From: JBBQSV01 sp038213615
Lineage (GTDB): Bacteria; Patescibacteriota; Saccharimonadia; Saccharimonadales; OMJO01
Direction: 5' to 3'
NCBI GenBank assembly: GCA_038213615.1
Contig: JBBQSV010000001.1
Span: 1 to 64,000, forward strand
DNA length: 64,000 bases
Of this stretch, positions 31,904-40,479 are shown in pieces (within the stretch, counting starts at the first letter, position 1; the number at the start of each line of letters is the position of its first letter). The notes beneath the pieces are model-generated. The model was not told where the DNA came from. It worked only from the letters and a program-made list of their open reading frames with translations, and did not search any database. Both the position numbers and the translations under genes were made by a program.

Positions 31904-33556
31904 TTAGGCCGCTCTTCGCAGTCCTATTTCTTTAACTGCATCCTTAGTAATACTGCCTCTGTCAACTCGTACCCTGACCGCATCAATAGGCCTACGCCTA
32001 GTTACATTAGTGACATTATCATCTGTAAAGATTATGCCTAGAGTTGTCTTCTCAGCCTGCATCTTAGAGGCTGCACCGTAAATATCTACTCCATTAACTC
32101 CCTTTGCAGCTAAGTTCTTGCCAAGACTACTCACTACAGAGTCCACTGGTTCGTGGCTTTGTTCATCCAACACTTCCCGCGTATTTACATCTACATCTGT
32201 GGCAACATTACAGGCCACAAAAATAATCTTTTTCCTACCTTCATCCTCAGCAGGATCGTCAATTGAGCGACTTGGTTTCATGTAATCAGCCACAAATCGA
32301 CCGATTCCCTGAGCCTGTGGTATAGGACGTTCTATTTCAAGCGGGTTACCTGTTGTCTGTTCATTAATTAACCGTGATACCGCTGTGGTGCCAGCCACCA
32401 CAGCCAATTCATATTTTTTGGCTTCGGGGTCTCGTAAGTCTGCCGTCGCAAATTCGCCTGGGCCACTATGAGCTGCAAGAATAATAGTGGAGGGATTGAT
32501 CCCATGTTTTTTTAGCGCGGAACCCGTTCTATAAATATCGCTTAAAGAGCTTATTTCAAAGAATAGTGTGCGCTCACCCGCATCCAGTTCATCCGGCAGG
32601 TCTTCAAATATACCACTGTGATCACCAAATCGATTAATCATAACTACATTTACATCATGATCCTCTAGTTGGCTAGCAACGGCCGCTGGGTCGCTCACAA
32701 ACTTATCCATCCGCTCTAATTGATCAATAGAATAACTAAAGAGGCCATAAATGCCAGTACGATTGGTTAGAGCACGAATCTTATCACTACCAAAGTGTTC
32801 AAACTTCCTAATTATATCGGGGACTTTGCTGGGGCCAGTATTACGTCGAGAAGCTCCAAAAACATAGCTGGACGCCTCGGCTTCATCAATACCGGTTGCC
32901 CGTGATAAAACTTCTGTCATCCATTGATGATTATCTTCTTGACATTCAGGCCATTTTTTTTCTTCGTCGCCTTCTGTATGCCTTATTATAGTAACTACAC
33001 TTTCCGACACCATCATACCGCGCACTTTATCTTTAAAAGCATCACCGCCAATACCAAATAAACCCTTAAGGCTATCTAGTCCATAGGCGTTCTTAAGAAC
33101 TTCCATCTCTGGATCTGACCAAACTTCTACACCACCATCTTTTTTACCAGTATCTGCCAACACTCTCAGAATGTTGTTGTGAAGAGGACCATCTTCGGCT
33201 TCTTGGTTCAGAGCTTGCCCCAATGGTCCCGCACCAAACTCGCCTGCTACTACTCTAAGAGGATCATAAACATACCTGTTTTTTTGTACTTGTCCCTTTA
33301 ACTCATTCTGCCTAGTATAAAGCTGAAAATAAGTGTAAACGTCTTCGGCCCCTGGCCCGCCATTTCGTATCTGGTCTTTTATCTCATTATCTAGGTCAAT
33401 CCGAGATCGGACCCACCACCACTCAGGAAAGTCACCTTCCGCTTGAGCAGCCGGTAATTCTGCTTCAAGTCTATCTAATTGCTCTTGCCACAGACTAAAG
33501 TTAGCACTCAGACCTGCTTGCTCATTGTCTTCAACCGGTAATGATTCATCGCTCAT
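31904..33556 (-). CDS. Large unknown protein with a possible caspase/CHAT-like His-Cys pair
   Basis: 550 aa, soluble, no signal peptide. The N-terminal 300 residues are helical and unrecognised. The C-terminal part alternates strands and helices: VVMINRFG (about 304), a strand ending IILAAHSGPGEFA (His363), then IIFVACNVATD (Cys449) and SSLGKNLAAKGVNGVDIYGAAS. A strand ending in His-x-Gly, later a strand ending in Cys, then a helix with LA..L...G and a V-x-G strand is the order seen in CHAT, C80 and related caspase-fold peptidases. The assignment is inference. Strong own promoter at 33581-33609. Confidence 0.6.
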   Translation of the reverse strand: MSDESLPVEDNEQAGLSANFSLWQEQLDRLEAELPAAQAEGDFPEWWWVRSRIDLDNEIKDQIRNGGPGAEDVYTYFQLYTRQNELKGQVQKNRYVYDPLRVVAGEFGAGPLGQALNQEAEDGPLHNNILRVLADTGKKDGGVEVWSDPEMEVLKNAYGLDSLKGLFGIGGDAFKDKVRGMMVSESVVTIIRHTEGDEEKKWPECQEDNHQWMTEVLSRATGIDEAEASSYVFGASRRNTGPSKVPDIIRKFEHFGSDKIRALTNRTGIYGLFSYSIDQLERMDKFVSDPAAVASQLEDHDVNVVMINRFGDHSGIFEDLPDELDAGERTLFFEISSLSDIYRTGSALKKHGINPSTIILAAHSGPGEFATADLRDPEAKKYELAVVAGTTAVSRLINEQTTGNPLEIERPIPQAQGIGRFVADYMKPSRSIDDPAEDEGRKKIIFVACNVATDVDVNTREVLDEQSHEPVDSVVSSLGKNLAAKGVNGVDIYGAASKMQAEKTTLGIIFTDDNVTNVTRRRPIDAVRVRVDRGSITKDAVKEIGLRRAA

Positions 33557-33580
33557 TTTTGTTTTCTATTAACTGACGTA

Positions 33581-33609
33581 ACTATAGCATAAGCTTTATA
33601 AAAAGTCAA
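33581..33609 (-). promoter_or_regulatory. Promoter of the 550-aa protein (TTGACT-N17-TATAGT)
   Basis: On the - strand TTGACT, 17-nt spacer, TGC then TATAGT. It matches the promoter at 2140-2168 in 21 of the first 25 bases. Just upstream is the stem TGTAGC/GCTACA (33612-33617/33628-33633). Confidence 0.8.
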
Positions 33610-33641
33610 TCTGTAGCACCTCTGTAAGCTACAAATGAAAT

Positions 33642-33674
33642 AAAAAAACCGCCCTTTTCGGGGCGGTTTTTTTT
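33642..33674. terminator. Strong bidirectional intrinsic terminator
   Basis: A7-CCGCCC stem (33642-33654), TTTTCG loop and GGGCGG-T8 (33661-33674). Run of A on one side and T on the other, so it works on both strands. It follows the stop of the Ala/Pro-rich gene by 16 nt and isolates the 550-aa gene downstream. Confidence 0.92.
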
Positions 33675-33689
33675 GTAAACCAAGTTGGA

Positions 33690-33905
33690 TTACATTGCTG
33701 TGCCGGCGTCAACACCCTCGGCGGGTGCGTCAGCTGCAGGAGCATCGGCTGCTGGTGCAGCGCCCATGCCGTCATCGGCTGCTGGTGCGTCAGCAGCAGG
33801 AGCTGCAGAAACATCGCCACCAACTACAGGTTCAACTGGAGCTGCTGGTGCAGCCGCAGGATCAACAGCTGGTTGTTGAGTTGGGTCTGGTACTTGTCCA
33901 TCCAT
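33690..33905 (-). CDS. Ala/Pro/Asp-rich low-complexity protein (71 aa)
   Basis: About one third Ala, with repeats of APAADAPAAD type and otherwise Pro, Asp, Val. Strongly acidic, no hydrophobic core, so likely disordered. The start has AAAAAAGGAA upstream, and the strong terminator just after the stop supports a real transcript. The adjacent response regulator begins with a similar Pro/Ala/Ser-rich tail, hinting at related use as a flexible segment. Function unknown. Confidence 0.6.
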   Translation of the reverse strand: MDGQVPDPTQQPAVDPAAAPAAPVEPVVGGDVSAAPAADAPAADDGMGAAPAADAPAADAPAEGVDAGTAM

Positions 33906-33987
33906 AATATGGTTCCTTTTTTATATTAATGTTAACAAACCTAGTGTGTCACAAACTATATGTTTGTGCAAACAAAATACATTATTA

Positions 33988-34488
33988 CTACGCCGCTAAA
34001 CCAAGGTGCCGCTTGATGCGGTCTACAACATCGGCAATAACTACCTGTGATTTGACCAAATAATCATCTACACCCAGACTAATTGCCCGCTGTTTGTCGG
34101 CTTCTTGGCTTAGTGCCGTCAGCATAACAACCTTTAGATTAGTCGTTTCGGGAGTGTTACGCATAATATCTAAAACGTCAAAACCACTAACCTTGGGCAT
34201 CATAACATCTAGTAAAACTAGGTCTGGTTTGTACTCTATGGCCGCAGCCAGCGCATCTTCGCCGTTGGGCACACGACGCACATCGAAGCCCTCCGCCTGC
34301 ATGCGAGTGATGTAAACACTGGCTAGTGCATCGTCGTCTTCTACCATCAGGATTTTCTTGGTTGTACCACTGGGTCCAGCGGGTGCCGGAGCTGCAATGG
34401 ACGAGGCTGACGGTGATGGACTAGCCGGTTGGCTGGGCGCTACTGGTGGCTGAGTGTTTTGGTCTTCGTTTTTAGTTTGGTCATCCAT
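33988..34488 (-). CDS. Response regulator, receiver only, with disordered N-terminal tail
   Basis: 166 aa. A Pro/Ala/Ser-rich tail (1-43) precedes an intact CheY-type receiver: acidic pocket VEDDD (about 49-53), phosphoacceptor Asp94 in LLDVMMP, Thr124 in MLTA, and Lys146. No DNA-binding output domain follows, so it must act through partners. No histidine kinase lies beside it. Unlike the receiver at 23879-24262, its active site is complete. Confidence 0.88.
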   Translation of the reverse strand: MDDQTKNEDQNTQPPVAPSQPASPSPSASSIAAPAPAGPSGTTKKILMVEDDDALASVYITRMQAEGFDVRRVPNGEDALAAAIEYKPDLVLLDVMMPKVSGFDVLDIMRNTPETTNLKVVMLTALSQEADKQRAISLGVDDYLVKSQVVIADVVDRIKRHLGLAA

Positions 34489-34524
34489 AATGCTAATGCT
34501 ATCACGATTTGCTTGGTTAACAAA

Positions 34525-36129
34525 CTAGTGTTTGATAGCTTTTATGAAGCCATCAAACATAGGATGTGGCCGGTTGGGTCTAGACTTAAACTCCGGATGA
34601 AACTGACTGGCCAAGAAAAACGGGTGCCCTGGGGCTTCTATCATTTCTACTAGTTCACCGTCGGGGCTAGTGCCACTGGCCAGGATACCCCACTTTTGAT
34701 ACAGATCACGGTAGTCATTATTGCATTCCAGCCGGTGCCGGTGCCGCTCTACAATATTTGCCTGATGGTAAACTTTGGCAGCCAGAGTCTTGGGTGCAAT
34801 ATGGCACGGATAATCCCCCAGACGCATGGTGCCACCAGTGTTGTGTTTGCCCTCCTGGCCCACCATGGTGCTAATAACTTTATCCTTAGCCTTGGGATTT
34901 AGCTCTTCTGAAGTAGCGTTTTTTATCCCAGCGTTACGCGCAGCAGCTATCACTGCCATTTGTAAGCCCAAGCATAGACCTAAATACGGAGTTTTATTCT
35001 TCAAACAATACTGGGCTGCCTTGATCTTGCCTTCTAGACCACGAGTACCAAAACCGCCCGGCACCACAACGCCATCACAAGCCCGCAGAACACTAGCCGC
35101 TTTTACACTTTGTTTGGTCAGATGCTCCGAGTCTATCCATTTAATGTTAACGTTTACGTCGTTCCACCAGGCTGCAGAACGGAGCGCTTCGAACACCGAC
35201 ATGTAGGTATCTTGATTGTCCATATACTTGGCCACCACCCCAACTGTGACAGATTTTTTATAAGTAGTATTGGCCCTGTTTACAGTCTCGCGCCAACTTT
35301 TTAGAACCGGCCGTTTAACTTTCAGCCCCAGTTTTTTGCAGACCAGATCGGCAATGCCAGTTTGTTCTAGTGTCAGTGGAACTTCGTAAACTGTTTGGGC
35401 GTTGGGCAAAGATACAATGGCTGGCTCTGGCACGCCAGATAGCAGGCTCAGTTTTTCACGGGCCCGGACCTCTGCTGGGCCTTCGCTCCTAGCCACCAAA
35501 AAGTCTGGCAGTATGCCCATACCCCGCAGATCACGAACGGAATTTTGGGCTGGTTTAGTCTTGGTTTCTTTACTGGCTCCCAAAAATGGCAGATAAACCA
35601 CGTGCATGTAGATAGCATTTTTGGGGCCAGCGTTCAGGCCCAGCTCACGAATTGCCTCTATAAAACTAAGGCTTTCGTAGTCACCCACTGTGCCACCAAT
35701 TTCTACAATATGTACATCAAAACCGCTACCGGCCGCTATGATGAACTTTTCCATAGCTTTTATCAGGTGTGGTATCACCTGTACATCATCGCCATGGTAC
35801 TTGCCGGCGCGCTCATCGGCGATAACTTTTTGCAACACCCGACCGCTCATCAGACTACTGTTTTTGTCGAGCTCTTGATCTAGGAATCGTTCGTAGTGGC
35901 CTAGGTCTAGATCCGTCTCGGCACCGTCATAGGTCACGAAACATTCACCGTGTTCTCTTGGATTCAGCAAGCCTGCATCCACATTTAGATACGGGTCGCA
36001 CTTCTGTACGTTTACTCTTAGTCCTCTGGCTTTTAGTAGATTACCGATAGACGCAGCCGTAATGCCCTTGCCTAAACCAGATAACACCCCACCTGTCACG
36101 AATATATACTTAACCGGCCGTTTTGCCAC
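34525..36129 (-). CDS. pyrG: CTP synthase
   Basis: Makes CTP from UTP, ATP and glutamine. The amidoligase domain begins KYIFVTGGVLSGLGKGITAASIGNLLKARG, with LLNPREHGECFVTYDGAETDLDLGHYERFL. The class I glutaminase domain has VVVPGGFGTRG, the nucleophile in LGLCLGLQMAV and the His-Glu pair in SQFHPEFKSRP. 534 aa, normal. Start is GTG with GAGGG upstream. Confidence 0.97.
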   Translation of the reverse strand: MAKRPVKYIFVTGGVLSGLGKGITAASIGNLLKARGLRVNVQKCDPYLNVDAGLLNPREHGECFVTYDGAETDLDLGHYERFLDQELDKNSSLMSGRVLQKVIADERAGKYHGDDVQVIPHLIKAMEKFIIAAGSGFDVHIVEIGGTVGDYESLSFIEAIRELGLNAGPKNAIYMHVVYLPFLGASKETKTKPAQNSVRDLRGMGILPDFLVARSEGPAEVRAREKLSLLSGVPEPAIVSLPNAQTVYEVPLTLEQTGIADLVCKKLGLKVKRPVLKSWRETVNRANTTYKKSVTVGVVAKYMDNQDTYMSVFEALRSAAWWNDVNVNIKWIDSEHLTKQSVKAASVLRACDGVVVPGGFGTRGLEGKIKAAQYCLKNKTPYLGLCLGLQMAVIAAARNAGIKNATSEELNPKAKDKVISTMVGQEGKHNTGGTMRLGDYPCHIAPKTLAAKVYHQANIVERHRHRLECNNDYRDLYQKWGILASGTSPDGELVEMIEAPGHPFFLASQFHPEFKSRPNRPHPMFDGFIKAIKH

Positions 36130-36224
36130 GTCTATCCCTCTTTTATGATCGTAGATTAACCTAGATAATCAGCGGCTACAATGGTGGAAAATACCACACC
36201 AGTATTTGACAATTGAACAAATAA

Positions 36225-37466
36225 TTATTTCAGTGATGCTTCGGCTGCAAGTAGCTGTGAATCATGAACAGCTTTAATGTCCGCGTCGCTGATCTTTACT
36301 ACTTTATCGGGGGTTATGCCCTCTTTATCGATATTCTTGCCACCCGGGGTATACCAGCGAGCGATAGTAACTTTTAGTACGCTGCCGTCATTTAGATCCT
36401 CTACCTGCTGTACGCTGCCTTTGCCAAATGATTTTTCGCCCATCAGAGTGGCGACTTTATTATCCCTAAGAGCTCCAGCGGTAATCTCGCTGGCACTGGC
36501 GCTACCGCCATCTATCAGTACAACTGTTGGTATGCCCTGCAGTGTATCGGTACCATCTGATTGATAGGTGCGAATAACCTGGCCGCCGCGACGTTCGGTC
36601 AGAACAGTTTTATCACTAGGCAGCCACAAGCTAGATACTTTTACGGCAGAATCTAGTAAGCCGCCGGGGTCGCCGCGCAAGTCCAAAATTATGCCGTGTA
36701 CATGGGCGGCCTTGAACTTGTTGGCCGCAGCCGTGGACAGATCGGCCGTGTCCTCGCCAAAGCGTGATATCTGCAAATAACCGATGTTACCAGGTAAGAT
36801 TTTAGATTTAACACTTGGTATAGAGATCGTTGCCCTGGTAATAGTAAAGCTAAGCTCTTTGTTGTTACGAACGACCTTTAGGGTCACCTTGCTACCGGCT
36901 GGGCCACGAATTTGGGTAACCACTTGATCAACACCCAGGTTGGTGGTTGACTTGCCATCAACTGATTCAATAATGTCTTTTGGCTTTAACCCCGCTTTTT
37001 GGGCTGGGAACCCATCTAACGGCGATATAACTACGATGTTGTTGTCGCGCTTGCCTAGTTCGGCGCCAATGCCACTGAATGTACCACTTAGTTGATTGCT
37101 AAAGTCAGTAGCTGCTTTGCTGTTCATGTACACGGTGTACGGATCCCCAGCAGCAGTAGCCAGGCCCTGCTTTAGGCCGTCAAGCAACTGGTCGGCCGTC
37201 AGTTTACCATCATAATCACGACGCAAGGTGTCGTAAACCTTTTGCACCGAACTTAGATCTAGTTTGGAAGATAAACCAGCGTTTTCGGACTTGTGAAATA
37301 CAGAGTCACGCCCCAAACTAATCTTGCCCTGGCCTACTCCTACTCCAAGCAAGAATATAGCCGCCGCTAGAGCAACCGTAACGGCGCCACGCAGTAGTCT
37401 GGCTAGCAAACTAATACTAGGTTTTGGTTTTAACTCCATGCTCTTTTTACCTACTGTCCCTCGCAT
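36225..37466 (-). CDS. ctpA: S41-family carboxyl-terminal processing protease
   Basis: 413 aa, anchored by one N-terminal helix (GAVTVALAAAIFLLGVGVG) and exported. A PDZ domain (PLDGFPAQKAGLKPKDIIESVDGKSTTNLG, about 150-180) precedes the S41 core: GILDLRGDPGGLLDSAV, catalytic Ser in DGGSASASEITAGAL and Lys in GEKSFGKGSVQ. C-terminal substrate domain is short. Met1 or Met10 may be the start; a promoter overlies Met1. Adjacent to the CHAP hydrolase and FtsEX genes, which suggests processing of division-linked hydrolases. Confidence 0.92.
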   Translation of the reverse strand: MRGTVGKKSMELKPKPSISLLARLLRGAVTVALAAAIFLLGVGVGQGKISLGRDSVFHKSENAGLSSKLDLSSVQKVYDTLRRDYDGKLTADQLLDGLKQGLATAAGDPYTVYMNSKAATDFSNQLSGTFSGIGAELGKRDNNIVVISPLDGFPAQKAGLKPKDIIESVDGKSTTNLGVDQVVTQIRGPAGSKVTLKVVRNNKELSFTITRATISIPSVKSKILPGNIGYLQISRFGEDTADLSTAAANKFKAAHVHGIILDLRGDPGGLLDSAVKVSSLWLPSDKTVLTERRGGQVIRTYQSDGTDTLQGIPTVVLIDGGSASASEITAGALRDNKVATLMGEKSFGKGSVQQVEDLNDGSVLKVTIARWYTPGGKNIDKEGITPDKVVKISDADIKAVHDSQLLAAEASLK

Positions 37467-37476
37467 TAACTAAAGC

Positions 37477-37505
37477 ATTATAACCAGACTATTGTATCGT
37501 CTAAA
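37477..37505 (-). promoter_or_regulatory. Promoter of the S41 protease (TTTAGA-N17-TATAAT)
   Basis: On the - strand; -10 at 37477-37482, -35 at 37500-37505. If Met1 is used the leader is only about 4 nt. Confidence 0.6.
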
Positions 37506-37516
37506 GCTGAAAACTT

Positions 37517-38674
37517 CTAACGAAAGTGCACAAACAACACGCCAGAACTTTTGACATCCATAGTGCTATACATACCGTTAACTCGCCAGTTCATTTGGCT
37601 GACATGAACCCAGCCACCACTCTGTACAGATTCGACATACATGGCATGTCCGCTGCCACCAGACCAGGCTACTACAGCTACTGCCCCGACCTCTGGACTA
37701 TGGTCAACTCGGTAATGCCCGCCTAGGCTAGATGGCCACTGTTCGGCATTGCCTCGCCCGGCCAAATAACCAGACAAATCTATGCCCCTAGCAGCGCGAT
37801 CGGCAGCATAGTGAACACACTCCCGGGCCAAATGAAGGCCCCAAGTATCATCAACCCATGAATCCCAGGTAGCTCCACAATAGTGATAACCACCACCACA
37901 CCAGCTATCACCACTCAAGTTCCTAAACTCAAAAGCGCCAACCGACCCAAAACTGGCCCCACCGCCGCCGGCGGCGGCCAGGGCAGCCTGTTGAGCATTC
38001 CGCAAGTTAACGATCTTGCCATAGTTGGCCTGTATCTGTGCATTTATTTTGGCCTGTTGTGATTCGTTCAGGGACAACAAATGGTCTTTCTCGGCCTTTT
38101 GGCTAGCCAGACCATCTTGAGCATCTTTCTTTTGGCCCAATAATTTCTGAACCCGATCTTTTTGATCTTTTAGCTGATTACGAAGTGTGGTGATGGTCTG
38201 AACAGTGGTACTAATTTTGGCCTGTACAGCATTGCGGTATTCTTGTTTATCTAAAAAGTCGCTGAGGTTATTACTAGACGCCAACATCTCTATGGTGCTG
38301 ATGTCGCCCTCTAGATACATGGTCTTGATACTCTGCCCCAAAGTTTCTTTTTGGTAAGCTAGTTCGGCTTCTTTTTCTTTGATCTGCTTATTAATATCGG
38401 CTATCTTGGCAGTGTAGAGATTTATCTGCTTTTGTAGAGAGTTTATCTTGCCAGCTAGTTGATCAATAGTGGTCTGCAAACTATTGGCAACACCGGCTAG
38501 TTTGTCATTTTGACCCTGTTTTTGATTATTCTGCTGCTACAGCTTGTTGATTTGGGAATCAAACGAATCGGCTCGGGCGAACGGCACCACCAAAAAACTG
38601 GCACAACTGACCGATGCCATTAGCAATAAAGCGAACTTCTTGGTAATTGTTAGTTTTGACTGTTTTTGTTTCAT
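37517..38674 (-). pseudogene. CHAP-domain peptidoglycan hydrolase (PcsB/EnvC-like), interrupted by in-frame TAG
   Basis: Reading from the ATG at 38672-38674: a signal peptide (KKFALLLMASVSCASFLVVPFARA), then codon 46 is TAG (38537-38539). After it the same frame continues uninterrupted for 339 sense codons. These encode a long coiled coil (about 50-215, QLAGKINSLQKQINLYTAKIA onward), a Gly-rich linker and a CHAP domain with nucleophile Cys in ARECVHYAADRA and His in GSGHAMYVES. FtsX-partner hydrolases have exactly this build. One C-to-T change (CAG to TAG) would explain the break. It may be a real nonsense allele, an assembly error or readthrough; the downstream part has no good start. Confidence 0.85.
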
Positions 38675-38711
38675 AGTCTTGCCCGTTTTGGCTAGCTTAG
38701 TAAACATTAGG

Positions 38712-38740
38712 ATTATACCACGCCATTCCGTCTTTCTCAA
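38712..38740 (-). promoter_or_regulatory. Promoter of the CHAP hydrolase (TTGAGA-N17-TATAAT)
   Basis: On the - strand, with TGG before the -10 (extended -10). Predicted +1 near 38705, about 31 nt before the ATG. The promoter remains excellent although the gene is interrupted. Confidence 0.78.
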
Positions 38741-38799
38741 GTCCCTCACCCTTGGGGACGACAGAAAGAACTTAGTTATTTTGCTTGGGGTCTAGAGCT

Positions 38800-39744
38800 T
38801 TATTTTGAAGTCTTAAATTTGAGGTATCGCCGCGTGGCTATTATGGACGATGCGGCTCCTATTAGTATACCAACCCCCAACTGCGAGGTCAAAATCAGCC
38901 AAAAATGCTTGGCTATGTAGTTGTTAGCGTACTGAATGTCTAATAGCCCCAGGCTGCTGGCATTGAAGGTTGATGACGAAACCAGAAACAAAGTATTACA
39001 CAGCGTGACCGATAAAATAGCCGACACTACACCGTACAACACTGTCTCTACTACAAATGGGCCCCGAATATACCAACTGCTTGCCCCCAGTAAACGCATA
39101 ATAGTTAGCTCGTCACGCCTATTGAATATGGCCATACGGATGGTGTTAAAGATAATCAACATCGACACCAGAGCGAATACGATAACACCCACAAATCCGG
39201 CTTGTCGAAAGAACCTAGTGGCCTTGGCTATTTTGTCGATAGCCTCTTTACGGTCACCAGAGTACGACGTAGCGTCGGACTGCTCAGACTTGATTTCTGG
39301 CTTTTCTAGATAATCTTTTATCTCTTGGATCCTATTGGGGTCTTTGGGTTTGACCTGCAAACTGGCTGGCAAAGGATTGGACGTTTCTGATATGGCCACA
39401 AGCAGATTTAGGTTATCTTTGTTCTGTTCTTTATATATCTGCAAGGCTTGGTCTTTGGATACATAGTTAACAGTGTCGACATTTGAGATAGCCTGCAAAT
39501 CACTGATTAACTTCTTTCGCTGGGGCTCGGTAACTGTATCTTTCAGATAAACTGATACATCAATTTTGTCGGTGATTTGCTTAACAGTGTGGGTAAACGT
39601 GGCGTTGGTAATCAGCGAAAACAGCACTATCGACAAAGTAATAACCATCACAGCTATGGCCGCAATAGCCAAAGTAGCATTACGAATAAAGTTCTGCGCC
39701 CCTGTTTTGATAATGCGCCACAGCGTTATAAGCCTGTGGCTCAT
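38800..39744 (-). CDS. ftsX: FtsX, divisome ABC transporter-like membrane subunit
   Basis: 314 aa. Four helices: one N-terminal (NATLAIAAIAVMVITLSIVLFSLI), then an extracytoplasmic domain of about 110 residues, and three C-terminal (AGFVGVIVFALVSMLIIFNTIRMAIFNRRDELTIMRLLGASSWYI is the FtsX signature). FtsX transmits ATP-driven changes from FtsE to wall hydrolases outside. ATGA overlap with ftsE. The CHAP hydrolase it is expected to control is the next gene downstream. Confidence 0.94.
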   Translation of the reverse strand: MSHRLITLWRIIKTGAQNFIRNATLAIAAIAVMVITLSIVLFSLITNATFTHTVKQITDKIDVSVYLKDTVTEPQRKKLISDLQAISNVDTVNYVSKDQALQIYKEQNKDNLNLLVAISETSNPLPASLQVKPKDPNRIQEIKDYLEKPEIKSEQSDATSYSGDRKEAIDKIAKATRFFRQAGFVGVIVFALVSMLIIFNTIRMAIFNRRDELTIMRLLGASSWYIRGPFVVETVLYGVVSAILSVTLCNTLFLVSSSTFNASSLGLLDIQYANNYIAKHFWLILTSQLGVGILIGAASSIIATRRYLKFKTSK

Positions 39745-40439
39745 GATGCTTTACCCGGCTTTACGTTATAGCGTGCGTTGGCCCGATCGCTGACAATTTT
39801 GCCATCAGCAATGGTAATAACCCGACGGCGCAATTTATTAACTATGTCTTGGTTATGGGTAGTCAGAATCACGGTGGTGCCGTAGCGATTTATTTTTTCT
39901 AGCACCTTGATGACATCCCAGGCGTGTTTGGGGTCTAGGTTGCCGGTAGGTTCGTCGGCTATCAGAATCTTGGGCTGGCGCACAATGGCTCTGGCAATGG
40001 CCACCCGTTGGCGTTCACCACCAGATAGTTCTAGTGGCATACGCTTTTCTTTGCCCTTCAGTCCCACAATGTCCAGCACCCTAGGCACGGTGTGTTTGAT
40101 CTCTTTGTTGCCGTAGCCTACGATCTCTAGCGCAAAGGCTACGTTTTCAAAGACGTTACGGTTGGCTAGCAGTTTAAAGTCTTGGAACACTACCCCTATC
40201 TTGCGGCGCAGCAAGGGAATATCACGGTCTTTTAGTTTGTCGTAATCTAGTCCACCAACAACAATCTTACCAGCGGTTTGACGCTCTTCGCGGGTGAGTA
40301 ACTTTAGTAGCGTGGATTTACCCGCCCCACTCTTGCCAATTACAATCACGAACTCTTTGGGTTCGACGTGCAAAGTAATGCGGTCTAGGGCAGTACTATT
40401 TTGGTTATAGGTTTTGGTAACTCGGTCCAACAAAATCAT
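39741..40439 (-). CDS. ftsE: FtsE, divisome ATPase
   Basis: 232 aa ABC ATPase. Walker A GKSGAGKSTLLKLL, Q-loop VFQDFKLL, signature LSGGERQRVAIARA, Walker B ILIADEPTGNLDP, H-loop TTHN. Works with FtsX at the septum. The -10 box is 8 nt before the ATG, implying a leaderless mRNA. Confidence 0.95.
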   Translation of the reverse strand: MILLDRVTKTYNQNSTALDRITLHVEPKEFVIVIGKSGAGKSTLLKLLTREERQTAGKIVVGGLDYDKLKDRDIPLLRRKIGVVFQDFKLLANRNVFENVAFALEIVGYGNKEIKHTVPRVLDIVGLKGKEKRMPLELSGGERQRVAIARAIVRQPKILIADEPTGNLDPKHAWDVIKVLEKINRYGTTVILTTHNQDIVNKLRRRVITIADGKIVSDRANARYNVKPGKAS

Positions 40440-40447
40440 GTAGAACC

Positions 40448-40453
40448 ATTATA
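40448..40453 (-). promoter_or_regulatory. Extended -10 box of ftsE
   Basis: TGCTATAAT on the - strand; predicted +1 2 nt before the ATG. Confidence 0.6.
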
Positions 40454-40479
40454 GCAAACTGTTTAAGCTGCAAGAGTTT

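Noticed and set aside
33685..33907. Two + strand frames opposite the Ala/Pro-rich gene
   Set aside because: They are antisense shadows of the repetitive sequence; only the - strand frame has a ribosome site and a terminator in the right place.
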